Source: Archivesica marissinica
Lineage: Eukaryota > Mollusca > Bivalvia > Venerida > Vesicomyidae
Reading direction: 5' to 3'
Assembly (NCBI GenBank): GCA_014843695.1
Contig: CM026386.1
Span: 87,067,642-87,131,641, forward strand
DNA length: 64,000 nt
Part shown: positions 11,489 to 21,902 of the stretch, piece after piece
How positions within the stretch are numbered: the stretch's first letter is position 1
Layout of the letters: each line of letters begins with the position of its first letter
The notes under the pieces: model-generated
Told to the model about the DNA's origin: nothing
Database searches by the model: none
The model's input: the letters and a program-made list of their open reading frames with translations, nothing else
Translations under genes and position numbers: made by a program

Positions 11489-11965
11489 ATCCCGCATCTT
11501 CCAACACAAAACATGAACCTTACCATAGCATTAGGTCGTCAGAACATGTATTACACAGTAACGTTTCAGTTTTTGTATCTAACGTTTCAATTGTTTGACT
11601 GTAGCGTTTCAGTTTCTGACACAAGCGTTTCAATTTCTGACACAAGCGTTTCTGTTTCTGACACGAGCATTTCAGTTTCTGTCATTAGCGTTTCAGTTTT
11701 TACCCTTTAACACGTAATTCTCAGTAGAGTCCATTTCAGTTTTTGACACTAGCGTTTGGTTTCTGACACGAGCTTTTCAGTTTCTGACGCAAGCGTTTCA
11801 GTTTCTGACACATGCGTTTCAGTTTTTTTCATTGTTATTTCAGTTTTTGTCATTGTTATTTCAGTTTTTGTCTCCGTCGTATCGATATGCGACGCTACAA
11901 TCGCATTGTTGTGTCGTTAATCTGATAAAAAAAAATTGATGTGTCCCTTTAAAACAATTTATTTA
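11489..11965. repeat. 21-bp array and unique tail, copy 2
   Basis: Second copy of 9959-10405, including the ATTAGGTCGTCAGAACATGT lead-in, the GCGTTTCAGTTT repeats and the TTGATGTGTCCCTTTAAAAC tail. Confidence 0.85.
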
Positions 11966-13144
11966 TGACAATGTCCCTTTAATGCAAAATCTTCAAACAT
12001 CAATATCTGGAAAAGTATACGTAGTACATATATAAAAGTTTATATTTTCTAATCGAAATAATGAGAGCTATACTTTGGTGATTATTTCAAGTAGATCGGT
12101 AAATGTTGGAATTTTTTTAATTTGTTATACCTCTATGTAGAATAATAAAGTATATATGTTTGAGTGTTCTGGTGGGGATGTTGTATCGCGTATTTTTCAG
12201 CGTTATGGTGATGGGGTTGTATCGCGTATGGTTCAGCGCGTTGGTGGTGGTTTAGATATGTTCTTATCAACTGGTGCGTATTATGATTCACTATATAATG
12301 TCTTCGTATAGTATCTAGTCTTCAAAAACAATATTGAAATACCATACCATCATTGTGTGCGTTTTTTAACTTATTACGCATCGTCTTATAAACTGTAGGA
12401 TAGTTGATCGTGTTTTGGTCATAGTTTACTAACATTACCCCGCAATCGTGGTATTGTTAAAGTTCAGAAAATACGTAATACGTTGTATTCCGATATACTT
12501 TTATTTACATAAATCAAATTTATAATCAATTATTACGGAAAAACAACAATGACACATATTGAAATGACTACAGTACATGAAAGTTTCTAACAATACATAT
12601 TCATAATTTGGTAACAATGGCAAATATTGAAACGATAACAGTTACTATTGAAATGATATAAAATAACGATATTATGAGAACATTGTAAAGGAAGGTAATT
12701 GTGTACAGACTTCAGCTATGTCACCTCTTCCTAGTAATAAACGATGACGTTTACTATAAATAGCCGACATCTCCTATGAAACCGTATGTAACGCGCAAAG
12801 TAAATATTATGTTTCTATCTTTAGCGACCTAAGAAGGGAACGGTAGCGTCTAAAGTAATCAGAATCTCGATATAATACGGACATTTGGACGTCCACAATC
12901 TATAATTTGTATACAATATATATAATATTCCTACAAATACAACAAAGGTGCGCGTAAATTTACATTTTTATTATATGTACATTATTTTATAACGCAGTGG
13001 TATACAATGGTTCTACATATATTTCTAATATTTCGATAAGTCTATCCGTGCCCTCCTCGGCTTCTCTCCTCAACCGTCTATATCTAAACCACCATTCCAA
13101 GTCATTAATTAAAGACATTGTCAGGCACACGAGTCCAAACATGT
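11966..13144. other. Non-coding interior; single TATAAATA; putative poly(A) signal for the BIR gene
   Basis: No gene seen. A lone ACTATAAATAGCC lies near 12753. On the minus strand an AATAAA sits at about 12966-12971, some 175 bp after the BIR stop codon, and could end the minus-strand transcript. Confidence 0.4.
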
Positions 13145-13690
13145 CTAACGTCTAACAAACAAATTAGCTCCAGTAACGCTGTTTGGTCCGAATGATGAAG
13201 TTTTGTTAGTTTGCTGTCCATCTAACGCAAACGTTCCATGGCCTCGTGAGGGAGCCTGTGTACCGAAACTAAATCCAGTATTGTGTCCAAATGTAACTGG
13301 TGCGGTCTTACTGGCCGGGATAAATCCGGGAGCGAACAAGCCGGTATCTCCATTTTTGTAGCTAGTCATTTTCAAGTATAAACACACCGGAGACCATTTT
13401 TCGTGTTCTTCCCACGGCTGATCCGAGGGCTCCCACGACATCACCTTCACACCGCAAGAGAAACAGGTAACTTTATCGGCGCTTCCGGTATAATAGAAGC
13501 CCGCTTTAGCCAAAGACATTTTATTCGGTTCGATCTGTTTCGACCAGTATTCAAAACTCTGTAGTCGATCTTCGTAAAACATCATCTCAGACACTTTGGT
13601 TGAATCGCTCTGATCGATAATGTTCATGGTGATGGTTAGCCACTGACTTCGGAAGTGCGGTGTTATCGGCCCAATTATATACAACTTCAA
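13145..13690 (-). CDS. BIR-domain (IAP-type) protein
   Basis: An uninterrupted frame of 181 codons. Residues about 37-115 form one BIR domain: RLQSFEYW at its start, AKAGFYYTG, then the zinc ligands in CFSCG, followed by the WEEHEKWSPVC block carrying the histidine and last cysteine. The C-terminal 70 residues are low-complexity (Gly, Ser, Thr, Asn) with no RING or CARD, so this is a single-BIR protein. The BIR family binds caspases or IAP antagonists and also occurs in large DNA viruses; the role here is unknown. An internal Met at about residue 23 or 36 may be the true start, since the first 30 residues look unlike a BIR leader. It lies 82 bp downstream of the PC4-like gene on the same strand, suggesting shared transcription or an element-borne pair. 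An intron-split host IAP gene is possible but less likely. Confidence 0.75.
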   Translation of the reverse strand: MKLYIIGPITPHFRSQWLTITMNIIDQSDSTKVSEMMFYEDRLQSFEYWSKQIEPNKMSLAKAGFYYTGSADKVTCFSCGVKVMSWEPSDQPWEEHEKWSPVCLYLKMTSYKNGDTGLFAPGFIPASKTAPVTFGHNTGFSFGTQAPSRGHGTFALDGQQTNKTSSFGPNSVTGANLFVRR

Positions 13691-13772
13691 CGTTTGCGAT
13701 TGGTGATTATTGTTAGAACTTGTATCCCATTGGTTGCTATTTTTACGAGTTCATACCATTTTAGAGCGTTAT

Positions 13773-14258
13773 TTACCAGTTTACAAAGTCATTCGGGTTA
13801 CATTCCGGATACTGCGCCGCTCCTAATTGGTTCATGTGATCGCTCCTTAGGGCGCAAGGTACCACAGCGTCCAATTCGGGTAACGTCTTTCCAATCTCGG
13901 GTATCAGTTCCTTCAATCGTTTATATTCAAAGGGCCTTAAACATAGCCCCTTTTTTGTAGGCACAACCTCCGTCTCGGGCTTCCAGTACTGTCTGATATC
14001 CACGCACACGTTCCCCTCCTGCACGGTAAGGTTTACGTTTCCGCCCAAATGCATTTCAAACGCTTCTCTGTTCTCTAAGACCTTGTCCACAAACTCTATC
14101 TGATCAACCAAGTTCTTCCATCGCATCAAGGATAAACTAATGCCCTTTTTCGTCGGTTTGTCGTCTCGCCATTCTCGTAAATCGACTCTAAGCTCCCCTT
14201 TCCATTCGTTCACCCTTACGTAACGACCGTTGCCAAGGCTTAGTTCGCATCTAGTCAT
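13773..14258 (-). CDS. Protein with two PC4 (p15)-like ssDNA-binding domains
   Basis: An uninterrupted frame of 161 codons. Residues about 4-62 match the PC4 fold pattern: LGNGRYVRVNEWKGELRVDL, then PTKKGISLSLMRWKNL. A second, more diverged copy spans about 68-128: VNLTVQEGNVCVDIRQYW, then PTKKGLCLRPFEYKRL. PC4 domains dimerise and bind single-stranded DNA, acting in transcription or DNA maintenance; a tandem pair could work as an intramolecular dimer. The C-terminal 30 residues are unassigned. The ATG at 14258 lies about 55 bp below a TATAAAAG box (minus strand, 14311-14320), with further TATAAATA boxes upstream in the right arm, so the start and promoter fit together. No introns are visible. 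Function in the host or element is unknown. Confidence 0.75.
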   Translation of the reverse strand: MTRCELSLGNGRYVRVNEWKGELRVDLREWRDDKPTKKGISLSLMRWKNLVDQIEFVDKVLENREAFEMHLGGNVNLTVQEGNVCVDIRQYWKPETEVVPTKKGLCLRPFEYKRLKELIPEIGKTLPELDAVVPCALRSDHMNQLGAAQYPECNPNDFVNW

Positions 14259-14310
14259 GTTGTTTGTTCGAGCGTAGAAACTCTAATGACGCTAACTAAA
14301 GTTACGCCGT

Positions 14311-14470
14311 CTTTTATAGATTTAAGTCCGTTCTAATCGGTCTATATTTATAGAAGCGTTCGTAATCGTTATTTATGGATCGGTTCGTAGTCGTTATTTA
14401 TAGAAACGTATGCGCTCGCTATTTATAGAGCGGTTCGTTCCCATTGGTGTCTATTTATAGCTCTCATTGG
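14311..14470 (-). promoter_or_regulatory. TATA-box cluster upstream of the PC4-like gene
   Basis: On the minus strand TATAAATA occurs about five times within the right arm, mirroring the left arm. A further TATAAAAG at 14311-14320, just inside the arm edge, lies about 55 bp before the PC4-like ATG. A CCAAT lies near 14440. Confidence 0.6.
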
Positions 14471-14514
14471 TCGGTGCAATCGGGTATGTAGTGTAGTGTA
14501 GTGGCTTTTTTTAT

Positions 14515-14690
14515 TTTAGCTCGATCGCATAACGAGTTATTCCAACTCTCGAGACCTCGTTCCTGATGGAGAGGAAGAGAGAATTCAAATGCCAAGGGCA
14601 CGCTCGTAACGGCTCCAGCGGGGCTCGAACTCCGGACCTGAAGCGAACGCTGCGCTATCACGACTTCCTGTCGTACGGAGGTGGCGATGC
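14515..14690 (-). repeat. tRNA-headed SINE in right arm (family 2)
   Basis: Mirror copy of the left-arm SINE: tail TTATTTTAGCTCGATCGC at the low end, box B complement GGGGCTCGAACTCC near 14619, and box A complement CGCTGCGCTATCACG near 14648. Confidence 0.6.
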
Positions 14691-14710
14691 CTGTCCCATG
14701 ATTGCGAGCT

Positions 14711-15124
14711 AGATTTGGTCACCATCAAGGGGAACGTAACCGGAGCTCAGTACATCCGTGACGTCCTACAGCCAGTCGTTGTCCCGCGACAACTATCCAC
14801 TCGCTACACGACCTCGGTACACGGACGACAGCGCCAGGCCTCACATAGCACGTACCGTAGTGGATTTCATGAGGGCCAATGCAGTGACAACTCTATCCTG
14901 GCCAGCCGTAAGCCCGGATCTGAATCCATGTGTGGGCGGAGAATGTAGGTACGGAACCCCCCCCCAGTAAAGACCCGTTGGAAGCGGCTCTGTATGGATG
15001 TTATTGACCCGAGAACAGATCCGACTGGAAGCATGAGACGTAGGGTGGAGAGTGTCATCAGGGTACGTGGCGGGGCCACCAGGTATCGATTATTCTGACG
15101 TACTCTAGTGTCTTCGAAGAACAT
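14711..15124 (+). pseudogene. Tc1/mariner-type transposase remnant in right arm
   Basis: Plus-strand pieces GNVTGAQYIRDVLQPVVV, DSARPHIARTVVDFMRANAV and WPAVSPDLNP, then near 15025-15095 a C-terminal piece SMRRRVESVIRVRGGATRY, all resemble Tc1 transposases in order. The frames change between pieces and the post-SPDLNP catalytic segment is missing. It mirrors the left-arm remnant at 2226-2660. Note the C9 run at 14959, a likely indel site. Confidence 0.7.
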
Positions 15125-15746
15125 TTTTATGCGACGATGTTAACGCTCCGAATATGTAATGGTCATTTAGCGTACATATGTCGCATTATGTTCGAAACGG
15201 AATTATAAGATGTACATTATCCGATAAGCCCAGACATAACTTAATCGTGAGGTCATCCAAAATGGACGCCGCGTAGAGACGCTGTTACTAGATCGTCCGA
15301 TATGGACATACGCCTTCGTACACAGAACTCGGTAGTTGCGCGATACGTCATCAATAGACTCTATACTAAAAATATACGCGTACTCGCGTGACCTACTTTA
15401 TATTACCTTATATGCAAATGAGTTTCTATAAAGCGTATTCAAAATGGCGCCCGTTTGTTTACATCCAAAGAGCTGGGTTTACTAAAAAAGCAAAGAGCTC
15501 GGTAGTTGCGCGATACGTCATCAATAGACTCTATACTAAAAATATACGCGCACGCGCGTGACCTACTTTATATTACCTTATATGCAAATGAGTTACTATA
15601 AAGCGTATTCAAAATGCGCCCGTTTGTTTACATCCAAAGAGCTGGGTTTACTAAAAAAGCAAAGAGCAGGGTAGTTGCGCGATACGTCATCAATAGACTC
15701 TATAGTGATGTGTATACCAAACAAGCAAAGAGACGGGTTTACTACT

Positions 15747-18371
15747 ATTTGTATGTACCCATCCGTCTAAGCCTATAAGAAATGATGTACTAAAACAAAT
15801 AATACTTTTAATCGGTATTTAATGGTGAAATATTTCTCCAGTTTTCAATGTTATTTGGATCACCCTTTTGTCTAACACAGAAATAATTCTTTCACGTTGA
15901 GCTAATGACCATTCGTTGGATTGAATGTTGCGGCAATACTCGTTTTGTTATGTGTCATTTCAATTAGAGGTTGTGAGCATTCATTTAACGTAATACATAC
16001 TACACACATATCTGCGCCATTGTTGATTAATGAGTGATTACAATTTGTAGCATTTAAATATTCATTAATATAATGTCTGTTATTGTTAAATTAATGTTTT
16101 ATAAACAAGAATATTGGAATACAAGAACGAACGATTAGGCAAGTAGTGCGAGATGATATTTCCTATTTATACACATATTCAACAAACACATAAAAGCAAC
16201 ACATAATGCGACAGAGGTTTACATGTTTTACCGGGTTATTTCTTTCAAAAAACCAAAATGGAAACAGAAACTTCGGACAGTAGAACATTTTAAACTGTTT
16301 TAGAGAAGCATTAAATAAGCCGTGTTTTGTGAAGACAGGTGTGTTAGAATGCGACATGCACCGATCACATTTTCTATAGTTTTGAAGGAGTCTTTTGAAA
16401 AAAGTGGTAAACTGTCATCTGTGAACTTCACTTGTGTGTCAGTTTTTGTTCGGGTGTGGGAGTGTGTAGTGAAACGTAGCAAATTGTATTTTTGGATGTT
16501 GTTAGTGAGTGATAAAATACTACCATTTCCATACTATAAATACGTTTTGTTAAAAATTACCAACTATTATATAGACAACCACTTACTGTGCAACATTATA
16601 ATATGATGATTCTTCTACTGTTGTGCTTCGAATATTTCTATAACGATACATTTAGTAATTGGTTTATAAACTGGAAATGAAGTGAACTATTTATATTTCT
16701 CATTATTTTAAGTTGTCAGATCGATGCTGTTAAAAAGAACAATTCCAACTGCACATAACCAGATTTGTCGATATTGATTATACAAATACGTTACTTCATC
16801 ATGCTAGACATGTATACTACCGCCCGTTGCCGTGTGCACTGTTCCAAACGTTCAAGCTTACCAACATTAATCTACCCCTCACAGTACTACCAAATCCATC
16901 GTAAAAAATAATAAAAGAAATTTCCAAAACGTATTTATGATTTAATATGGGACAAACTACCTGAAAAGTTAAAACGAGATATATTAATTCTAGATTATGA
17001 AATAGGAGGGTTAAACTGATTGATATGAATAGTTGATGCAAATAATAAAGGCGATTGGAAAAGTATTTATAACAACTTTGATAAGTCTCAACAGCGGGGC
17101 TCCCGCTACATGTGTGATACCCTCCCCGGAAGAAACGCTGTATATATATATTATATAAGTATGACTTAATTGCCACATATAGCAATGCCTACCGAAACGA
17201 AACGTATACATATAATAATATTGATATTACATACTACATGCCATTGTATTAATTGCTACATATCGTTGTACGGTCATTACCATATTATATTGTTTACTGC
17301 TAATAAGTATGCCAAATGTACATAGTTACGCAAGCATCTACGCAACAGGAGCAATCAAGATGAATATTGTCAATGGTGTGGACACAAATACATGTACTAT
17401 CTCAACACCATCCTATACGCATAGATGCCAACACAGATATGGCCACATTACCGCTTAAATACAGCACCAATTACCACAAATACATACATGCATTGCAAGT
17501 GACGGAGTTCTTGTTACCAAGACATAAATTGTCCATAGTGTTATCTTACGGGTTATACATTACATATCTTCTATATGTACAGAACGGTTAATGTACAGCA
17601 CATACAGGGTCTTTGTTCCGGTGGTTCACCAATCTATTGTCCTGTTTCTATTCCTACGTCAATATTCCAAATCTTAATTGGCGTATACATATCACTGGAC
17701 AAATTAACAATATTGTAGATATTCCGATTCAAATGCATATTAGAACTGCCAATTGGAATAAATATCATTGAACAGTATGTACAGAGGCTTGCCGTTGCCT
17801 CCATACAATCAAGCACATACAGCTATACCTCAAGGGACATTGCTAAGCGGTGTTTCACTTCTTATTTGGTTTGACCTGATTAGTTTATGTTATGAGATGA
17901 ATACCTAATTTCACTTTTCCTTTATGTCAAACGTACACTACAACCTATATAGAGCGGTACATACCTGTTAGCTGATCTTGAAGGATTTCTGTCTGAAAAC
18001 AAGAGGAAATACAATAATTACAACAGGCACTTAATGAAGCAACCAAGAAACAACTCGTAGCATGGCTATAATTGCTCCTGCCAAACAGTCATTGATATAG
18101 TTATGTAGAACATCGGTATTGTCCAGTTACACCGGTTGTCTCCCACATGAATTGTAACATATCCGCTTTCATCCACGCCAACAAGAGTGATTAATATAGA
18201 TTTATGTTCATGACATTTATTCAATTGTTGCATAGTAAAGTTATTATAATTGTTTCTTCTTCTTTTGTTGTATGACTATTTCAAATACAATGGTTGCCAT
18301 AGCAGCAGTCCACGGATCGACAAATAGCAAAACAAGTGTTTTTATTAAATATTTCTTGACATATGCATGCG
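15747..18371. other. Intergenic AT-rich sequence
   Basis: Apart from the LINE fragment listed separately I see no gene, RNA or transposon. Short open frames (16322-16606 and 17367-17591, + strand) have no recognisable domain. Confidence 0.45.
16905..17090 (+). pseudogene. Fragment of an L1/Tx1-type LINE ORF2
   Basis: From about 16930 one frame reads RIYDLIWDKLPEKLKRDI and then LILDYEIGGLN before a stop, and continues IVDANNKGDWKSIYNN. This matches the pattern FIWDxKPxKIKRxxLIxxYxxGGLK found after the RT domain of L1-like LINE proteins. Only about 50 residues survive, with a stop inside. Confidence 0.55.
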
Positions 18372-18967
18372 CTCGCAATATTATATATATTGTATCAATT
18401 GTAGACTAAGTGTTTGTGCGGATTCAACGGTCTTTCGTACGGGTATATGGTACTTTATTGGTAGCAGTATGGAATATTGATTATGTATCTTGGCGCATCT
18501 TACATTATATAAACAGTAGTGGCTATCTTAAAATTGATTCTGTACAGCAAAGACACCAAGCACCCGCATAAAGCCGGACATTACATCCTTTCCAGCAAGC
18601 ATATTTGTATATCTCATGAACTGTGTGTAACAATACCTTACAATAAGCTCGAGAACTGAGAATATGTGGGCGATATGCTAGGATAATTGACAGACATTGT
18701 TCAACATAATTATATTGCCGTATAAGTTTCAGAGCATAGCTATGTCGCAGATAGTATGTCCATATCGGAAGTCAGCAGCAAAAATAATTTGGGTTATGGT
18801 AGGTATTGGTATTTCACTAACATTAGACTGACACTTTAACATGCGGCATCCAGTGCATATTCACAAGGTTTGATTAAAGGAGATGAATTAGTATTATATT
18901 GAGCTGCTCATATCATAAATCAGCTAGTTATTAAATGGAAGTTCAAATTATCTTCCATTGTATGTGT

Positions 18968-19255
18968 GTGCTTTACGTTTATTTATCGTCGCTACCGGTT
19001 GCCCATATCAGCGACGCCTCCTGGAGAGATTAGTCATTTTAGATGTTTGGAGGATAGTGCAATGATACAGACAGATACCCATTCCAGATTATCCTCTGGT
19101 TATTTTACGTGCACGGTGTACAGCACCGACACGAGACCTTTGTTTAAAGGTCCATCTGAAAGCCTGTTAATTGTATTAGCGTCAGACGGGGGATCAATCC
19201 TGCGATCCCTGGAATACCAGTCCAGTGTATTACCATTGGACTACAGAACCGTCTG
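18968..19255 (-). repeat. tRNA-headed SINE, family 1
   Basis: Full-length minus-strand copy: tail TTTACGTTTATTTATCGTCG at the low end, then the core, with box B complement near 19185-19205 and the head ending near 19255. Copy B keeps only the head at this site (48567-48645). Confidence 0.85.
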
Positions 19256-19930
19256 CAGCTTTCAGTGTAGCTATAATAATGTGGAATAAGGAAGCAACCA
19301 TTTGCGTGTACATCATTACGTAGTATATACTATTTATCTATCCGTGCATACATTGAGACACTTATTCAACTGACTGGTCAACGAATATTCTCATATTGCT
19401 TGATGCAAATTCTGAGCTGTTATGTTCACGGCATATGTATATATCTAGGAATATATTTAAATGCCTCTCGTTATCCATGACATCAATTTGAATGTACGGA
19501 CCTGGATCATGTCGACGACATATGGGGAACGTTTGTATAAGTTACTTCAAGACGGCACACATGTTGAGCAGACATAAAAGAGTGCATCTAATTCGGAGTT
19601 TTGATGGCTTAGAATGACCGTGTTCGTGTATGTATGGATCTGGTGTTGCGAACAACACTGCAATTACATAGAGTAAATATGTGTATGAAGTTATTTGAAA
19701 AACAGCCATGAGGTTTCAACGATATATGCGAATGGGACGAAGCGACTGACATCCCGACATCTGAACAATCAAAATGCACCATATTCTCCGAATGGAGGAA
19801 TAATAAATATTGGATGTCCATAATGAACACATGTACCGCACATGCACTATCGGAAAAACAAATTGCATGATTAATGTAAGGTAGGCGTCACACTAAACTT
19901 TTTTGTTTAGATTGTTTATGCATTTATTAC

Positions 19931-20050
19931 CTTTTTGGCCGTACCTCCTCTTGTGGAATATAACTGCCCCAGTAGATATTATCAAAAAGACAATAATTGT
20001 TGAAACCCAACCTGCAACTACTGATACTGGGAATGTTGATGTTTCTGGAC
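19931..20050 (-). CDS. Transmembrane exon of Ig/FN3 receptor, copy A
   Basis: A 120-bp exon with acceptor AACTCAG and donor AAAAAG/GTAATAAA, phase 1 at both ends. It encodes a short juxtamembrane stretch, a hydrophobic helix (VVAGWVSTIIVFLIISTGAV) and a basic stop-transfer HKRRYGQK. The protein is therefore type I membrane-bound, with the FN3 side outside and the KRR side in the cytosol. The preceding exon in the transcript is the FN3 exon at 20547-20858. The cytoplasmic-tail exons should lie below 19931 but were not recognised. Confidence 0.8.
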
Positions 20051-20546
20051 CTGAGTTGATAAAGAACAATAAATAGCATGTATTCAGCATAGATCATCTA
20101 GCAACTCGATTATGGTCGCTTTATCTGAGAAGAAACTCTAATGACAACCAATGGAAGATAGTAGATTTTCAAAGTGTTGATCTATTTTGAGTAGTTCTAC
20201 TTATATTCAATTACATTACATATGCAGCTGTCAATGTGTGAAACATCTATGCTAAGTTGTACATTGGAATTGCGACGCCATGTTAGTTTATTAATTTACA
20301 GAGCATATGCATACATACAGTGCTCATTTGCATAGTTATTACACTAGTGCAATATGAAAAACATGCAATGACAGTAAAGTAGCCCAGCGCAAAGTATGTT
20401 ATAAAATTAAATATTACACAGTACAATTATTTTGGCAGTAACTTCTTTCTATTATCTTTCTAGTATACATCAGTCATGTCCATTGGGTCGACAATTCCAT
20501 ACCGAATAGATTTATACTCTGTCGATAGTGTCCACTTAGCACTTAC

Positions 20547-20858
20547 CTGATTCTACCTTAATAATCGAGAATGTGTCATTTAATCTAACATATTCTGATG
20601 TGCCTTCAATAGTCCAGGCAAATATTCGAGCAAAGTATGTCCCCGGTGGTAGAGTAGTTATGCTCGCCTGGTAAGAAGCGACACCCTGCCCTAACTCAGT
20701 AATAGTCGTTCTGTTTATCCATTCTTCTGTACCAATAATGGATGTCTGAACCACAAAAGTCTGAGTATACCCGCCATTAAATCCTCCAATCCACGAAAAT
20801 GTGTGCGCATTATCCTTGAACAGATATGTGAAGTGTGTTGGTTCCTCCGGGTGCTGAC
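20547..20858 (-). CDS. FN3-domain exon of Ig/FN3 receptor, copy A
   Basis: A 312-bp exon (104 codons), acceptor CGTACAACAG, donor AATCAG/GTAAGTGC, phase 1-1. It reads as one fibronectin type III domain: an early tryptophan in FSWIGGFNGGYTQTF (strand B), NRTTITELG in the middle (with an N-glycosylation site), and the typical late tyrosine segment GTYFARIFAWTIEGTSEY. A complete symmetric exon can be added or skipped without shifting frame. It is membrane-proximal: the next exon is the transmembrane one. Confidence 0.8.
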
Positions 20859-20955
20859 CTGTTGTACGGAAATAAAATAAATCACAGTGTTATTAGTAAT
20901 GATGGACGAGGGGCTTTGTAAATTCACAATTCGGGTATTTTATATAAATTTATTT

Positions 20956-21120
20956 TAGCTAGACTGCGAAACAATTTCGTACAACTTATATTAATCACTC
21001 TCGATACCTCATTCCTGATGGAATCCATCGCCATGATGGAGAGAGAAGACGCACTCTGGAATCTAAATGCCTTGTCTCAGGGTGCACGCACTGCCACTGC
21101 GCAATCACGGCTTATCACAA
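20956..21120 (-). repeat. SINE, family 2 (head degraded)
   Basis: The tail complement TTTTAGCTAGACTGCGAAAC and the CTCGATACCTCATTCCTGAT block match the arm SINEs. The tRNA-like head is mostly lost here but better kept in copy B (50388-50585). Confidence 0.7.
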
Positions 21121-21902
21121 TAAGGATAAACTAAGTGCATGCGAATTGGTGAGCACGGGAACTGATACAATTTATTTGGTTATTACTGGTTCAGGCGTTT
21201 AAGTTGGATCAATGTAGACAAATGGGTAACTGTTTGTAATGTTCCGATAAATTGTTCAGAATAACCTACACGAATTCCGTATCTCCCAGTAAATGATTGA
21301 AAGACAATTCTGCTTAAGAACATTTCTACCGTTAAGCACTTCAGACAACGAATCTGGCAGTGATAGTTAGGACAAGTCATTTGATAATTGTCCTAATATC
21401 TCACGTTATAATGGCTCTAGACGTTAGTGACTGATCGAATGTATATTTACATACTCCGATAATTTATGCATGCACGTCTCGAGTACACCTATGAGAATCT
21501 CAATTCAATCCAAAATAGTATAATTACTACCTAAACACTGGTGGTTACTAAGAATGACATCCAATAGTAACAAACGTGCCAGTAGCATTCAACCTTGACA
21601 TTTCTTAACGTATCGACACTATTTTACAACCGACCAATTTATTAGAACAAGAATGAAATGCACGATTCTCAAATAGCCGGTTTAGACCTGTACGCCTAAC
21701 TCTAACAGACTAGCTGCGATTCTAGCTGAGTATTGTTTGACATGATGAGCGTGAGGATATTGGTTGGATGTCAAAGTACTGGTTCATGCACATGTATTGA
21801 AAAGCTAAGATTTAGTGTCCGAGGTTCCGCTACTGGGCCGCCGGACGGACACACATGTGCAAAGCCATAATGCTCCGGCTTTCGTTGAAAGGAGGGAATT
21901 TT

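Larger units (their letters stand above)
1785..15746. mobile_element. 14-kb unit bounded by long inverted repeats; candidate mobile or virus-derived element
   Basis: The first and last roughly 1.4 kb of this interval are inverted copies of each other, beginning at AGTAGTAAACCCGTCTC on each side. The interior holds a PC4-like gene, a BIR gene, arrays of TATA boxes, SINEs and long tandem arrays. No clear target-site duplication flanks it: TATGTG on the left against ATTTGT on the right. I saw no DNA polymerase, integrase, transposase of its own, packaging ATPase or capsid gene. It could be a decayed large DNA transposon, a fragment of an integrated large DNA virus, or two oppositely oriented insertions of one element trapping host DNA. 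The inverted repeat is seen directly; the mobile or viral status is inferred. Confidence 0.55.
14323..15746 (-). repeat. Right arm of long inverted repeat
   Basis: Reverse complement of 1785-3170, ending outward at GGGTTTACTACT. It holds three copies of the outer sub-repeat (GATACGTCATCAATAGACTC near 15340, 15512 and 15682) against two on the left. Confidence 0.9.

Noticed and set aside
8161..11516. Long open frames of 200-300 codons in the 8-11.5 kb region
   Set aside because: They follow a 42-bp repeat, a multiple of three, and stay open on both strands; composition is only the repeated ITTRYTHYLTIST-type unit. Not genes.
1785..15746. Polinton/Maverick
   Set aside because: Long inverted ends starting with AG and the size are suggestive, but no 6-bp duplication, polymerase B, integrase, ATPase or capsid gene was seen.
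21183..21380. Extra receptor exon on the minus strand (FQSFTGRYGIRVGYSE)
   Set aside because: It faintly recalls an Ig strand F, but copy B has a stop in the same place and there are no good splice sites.
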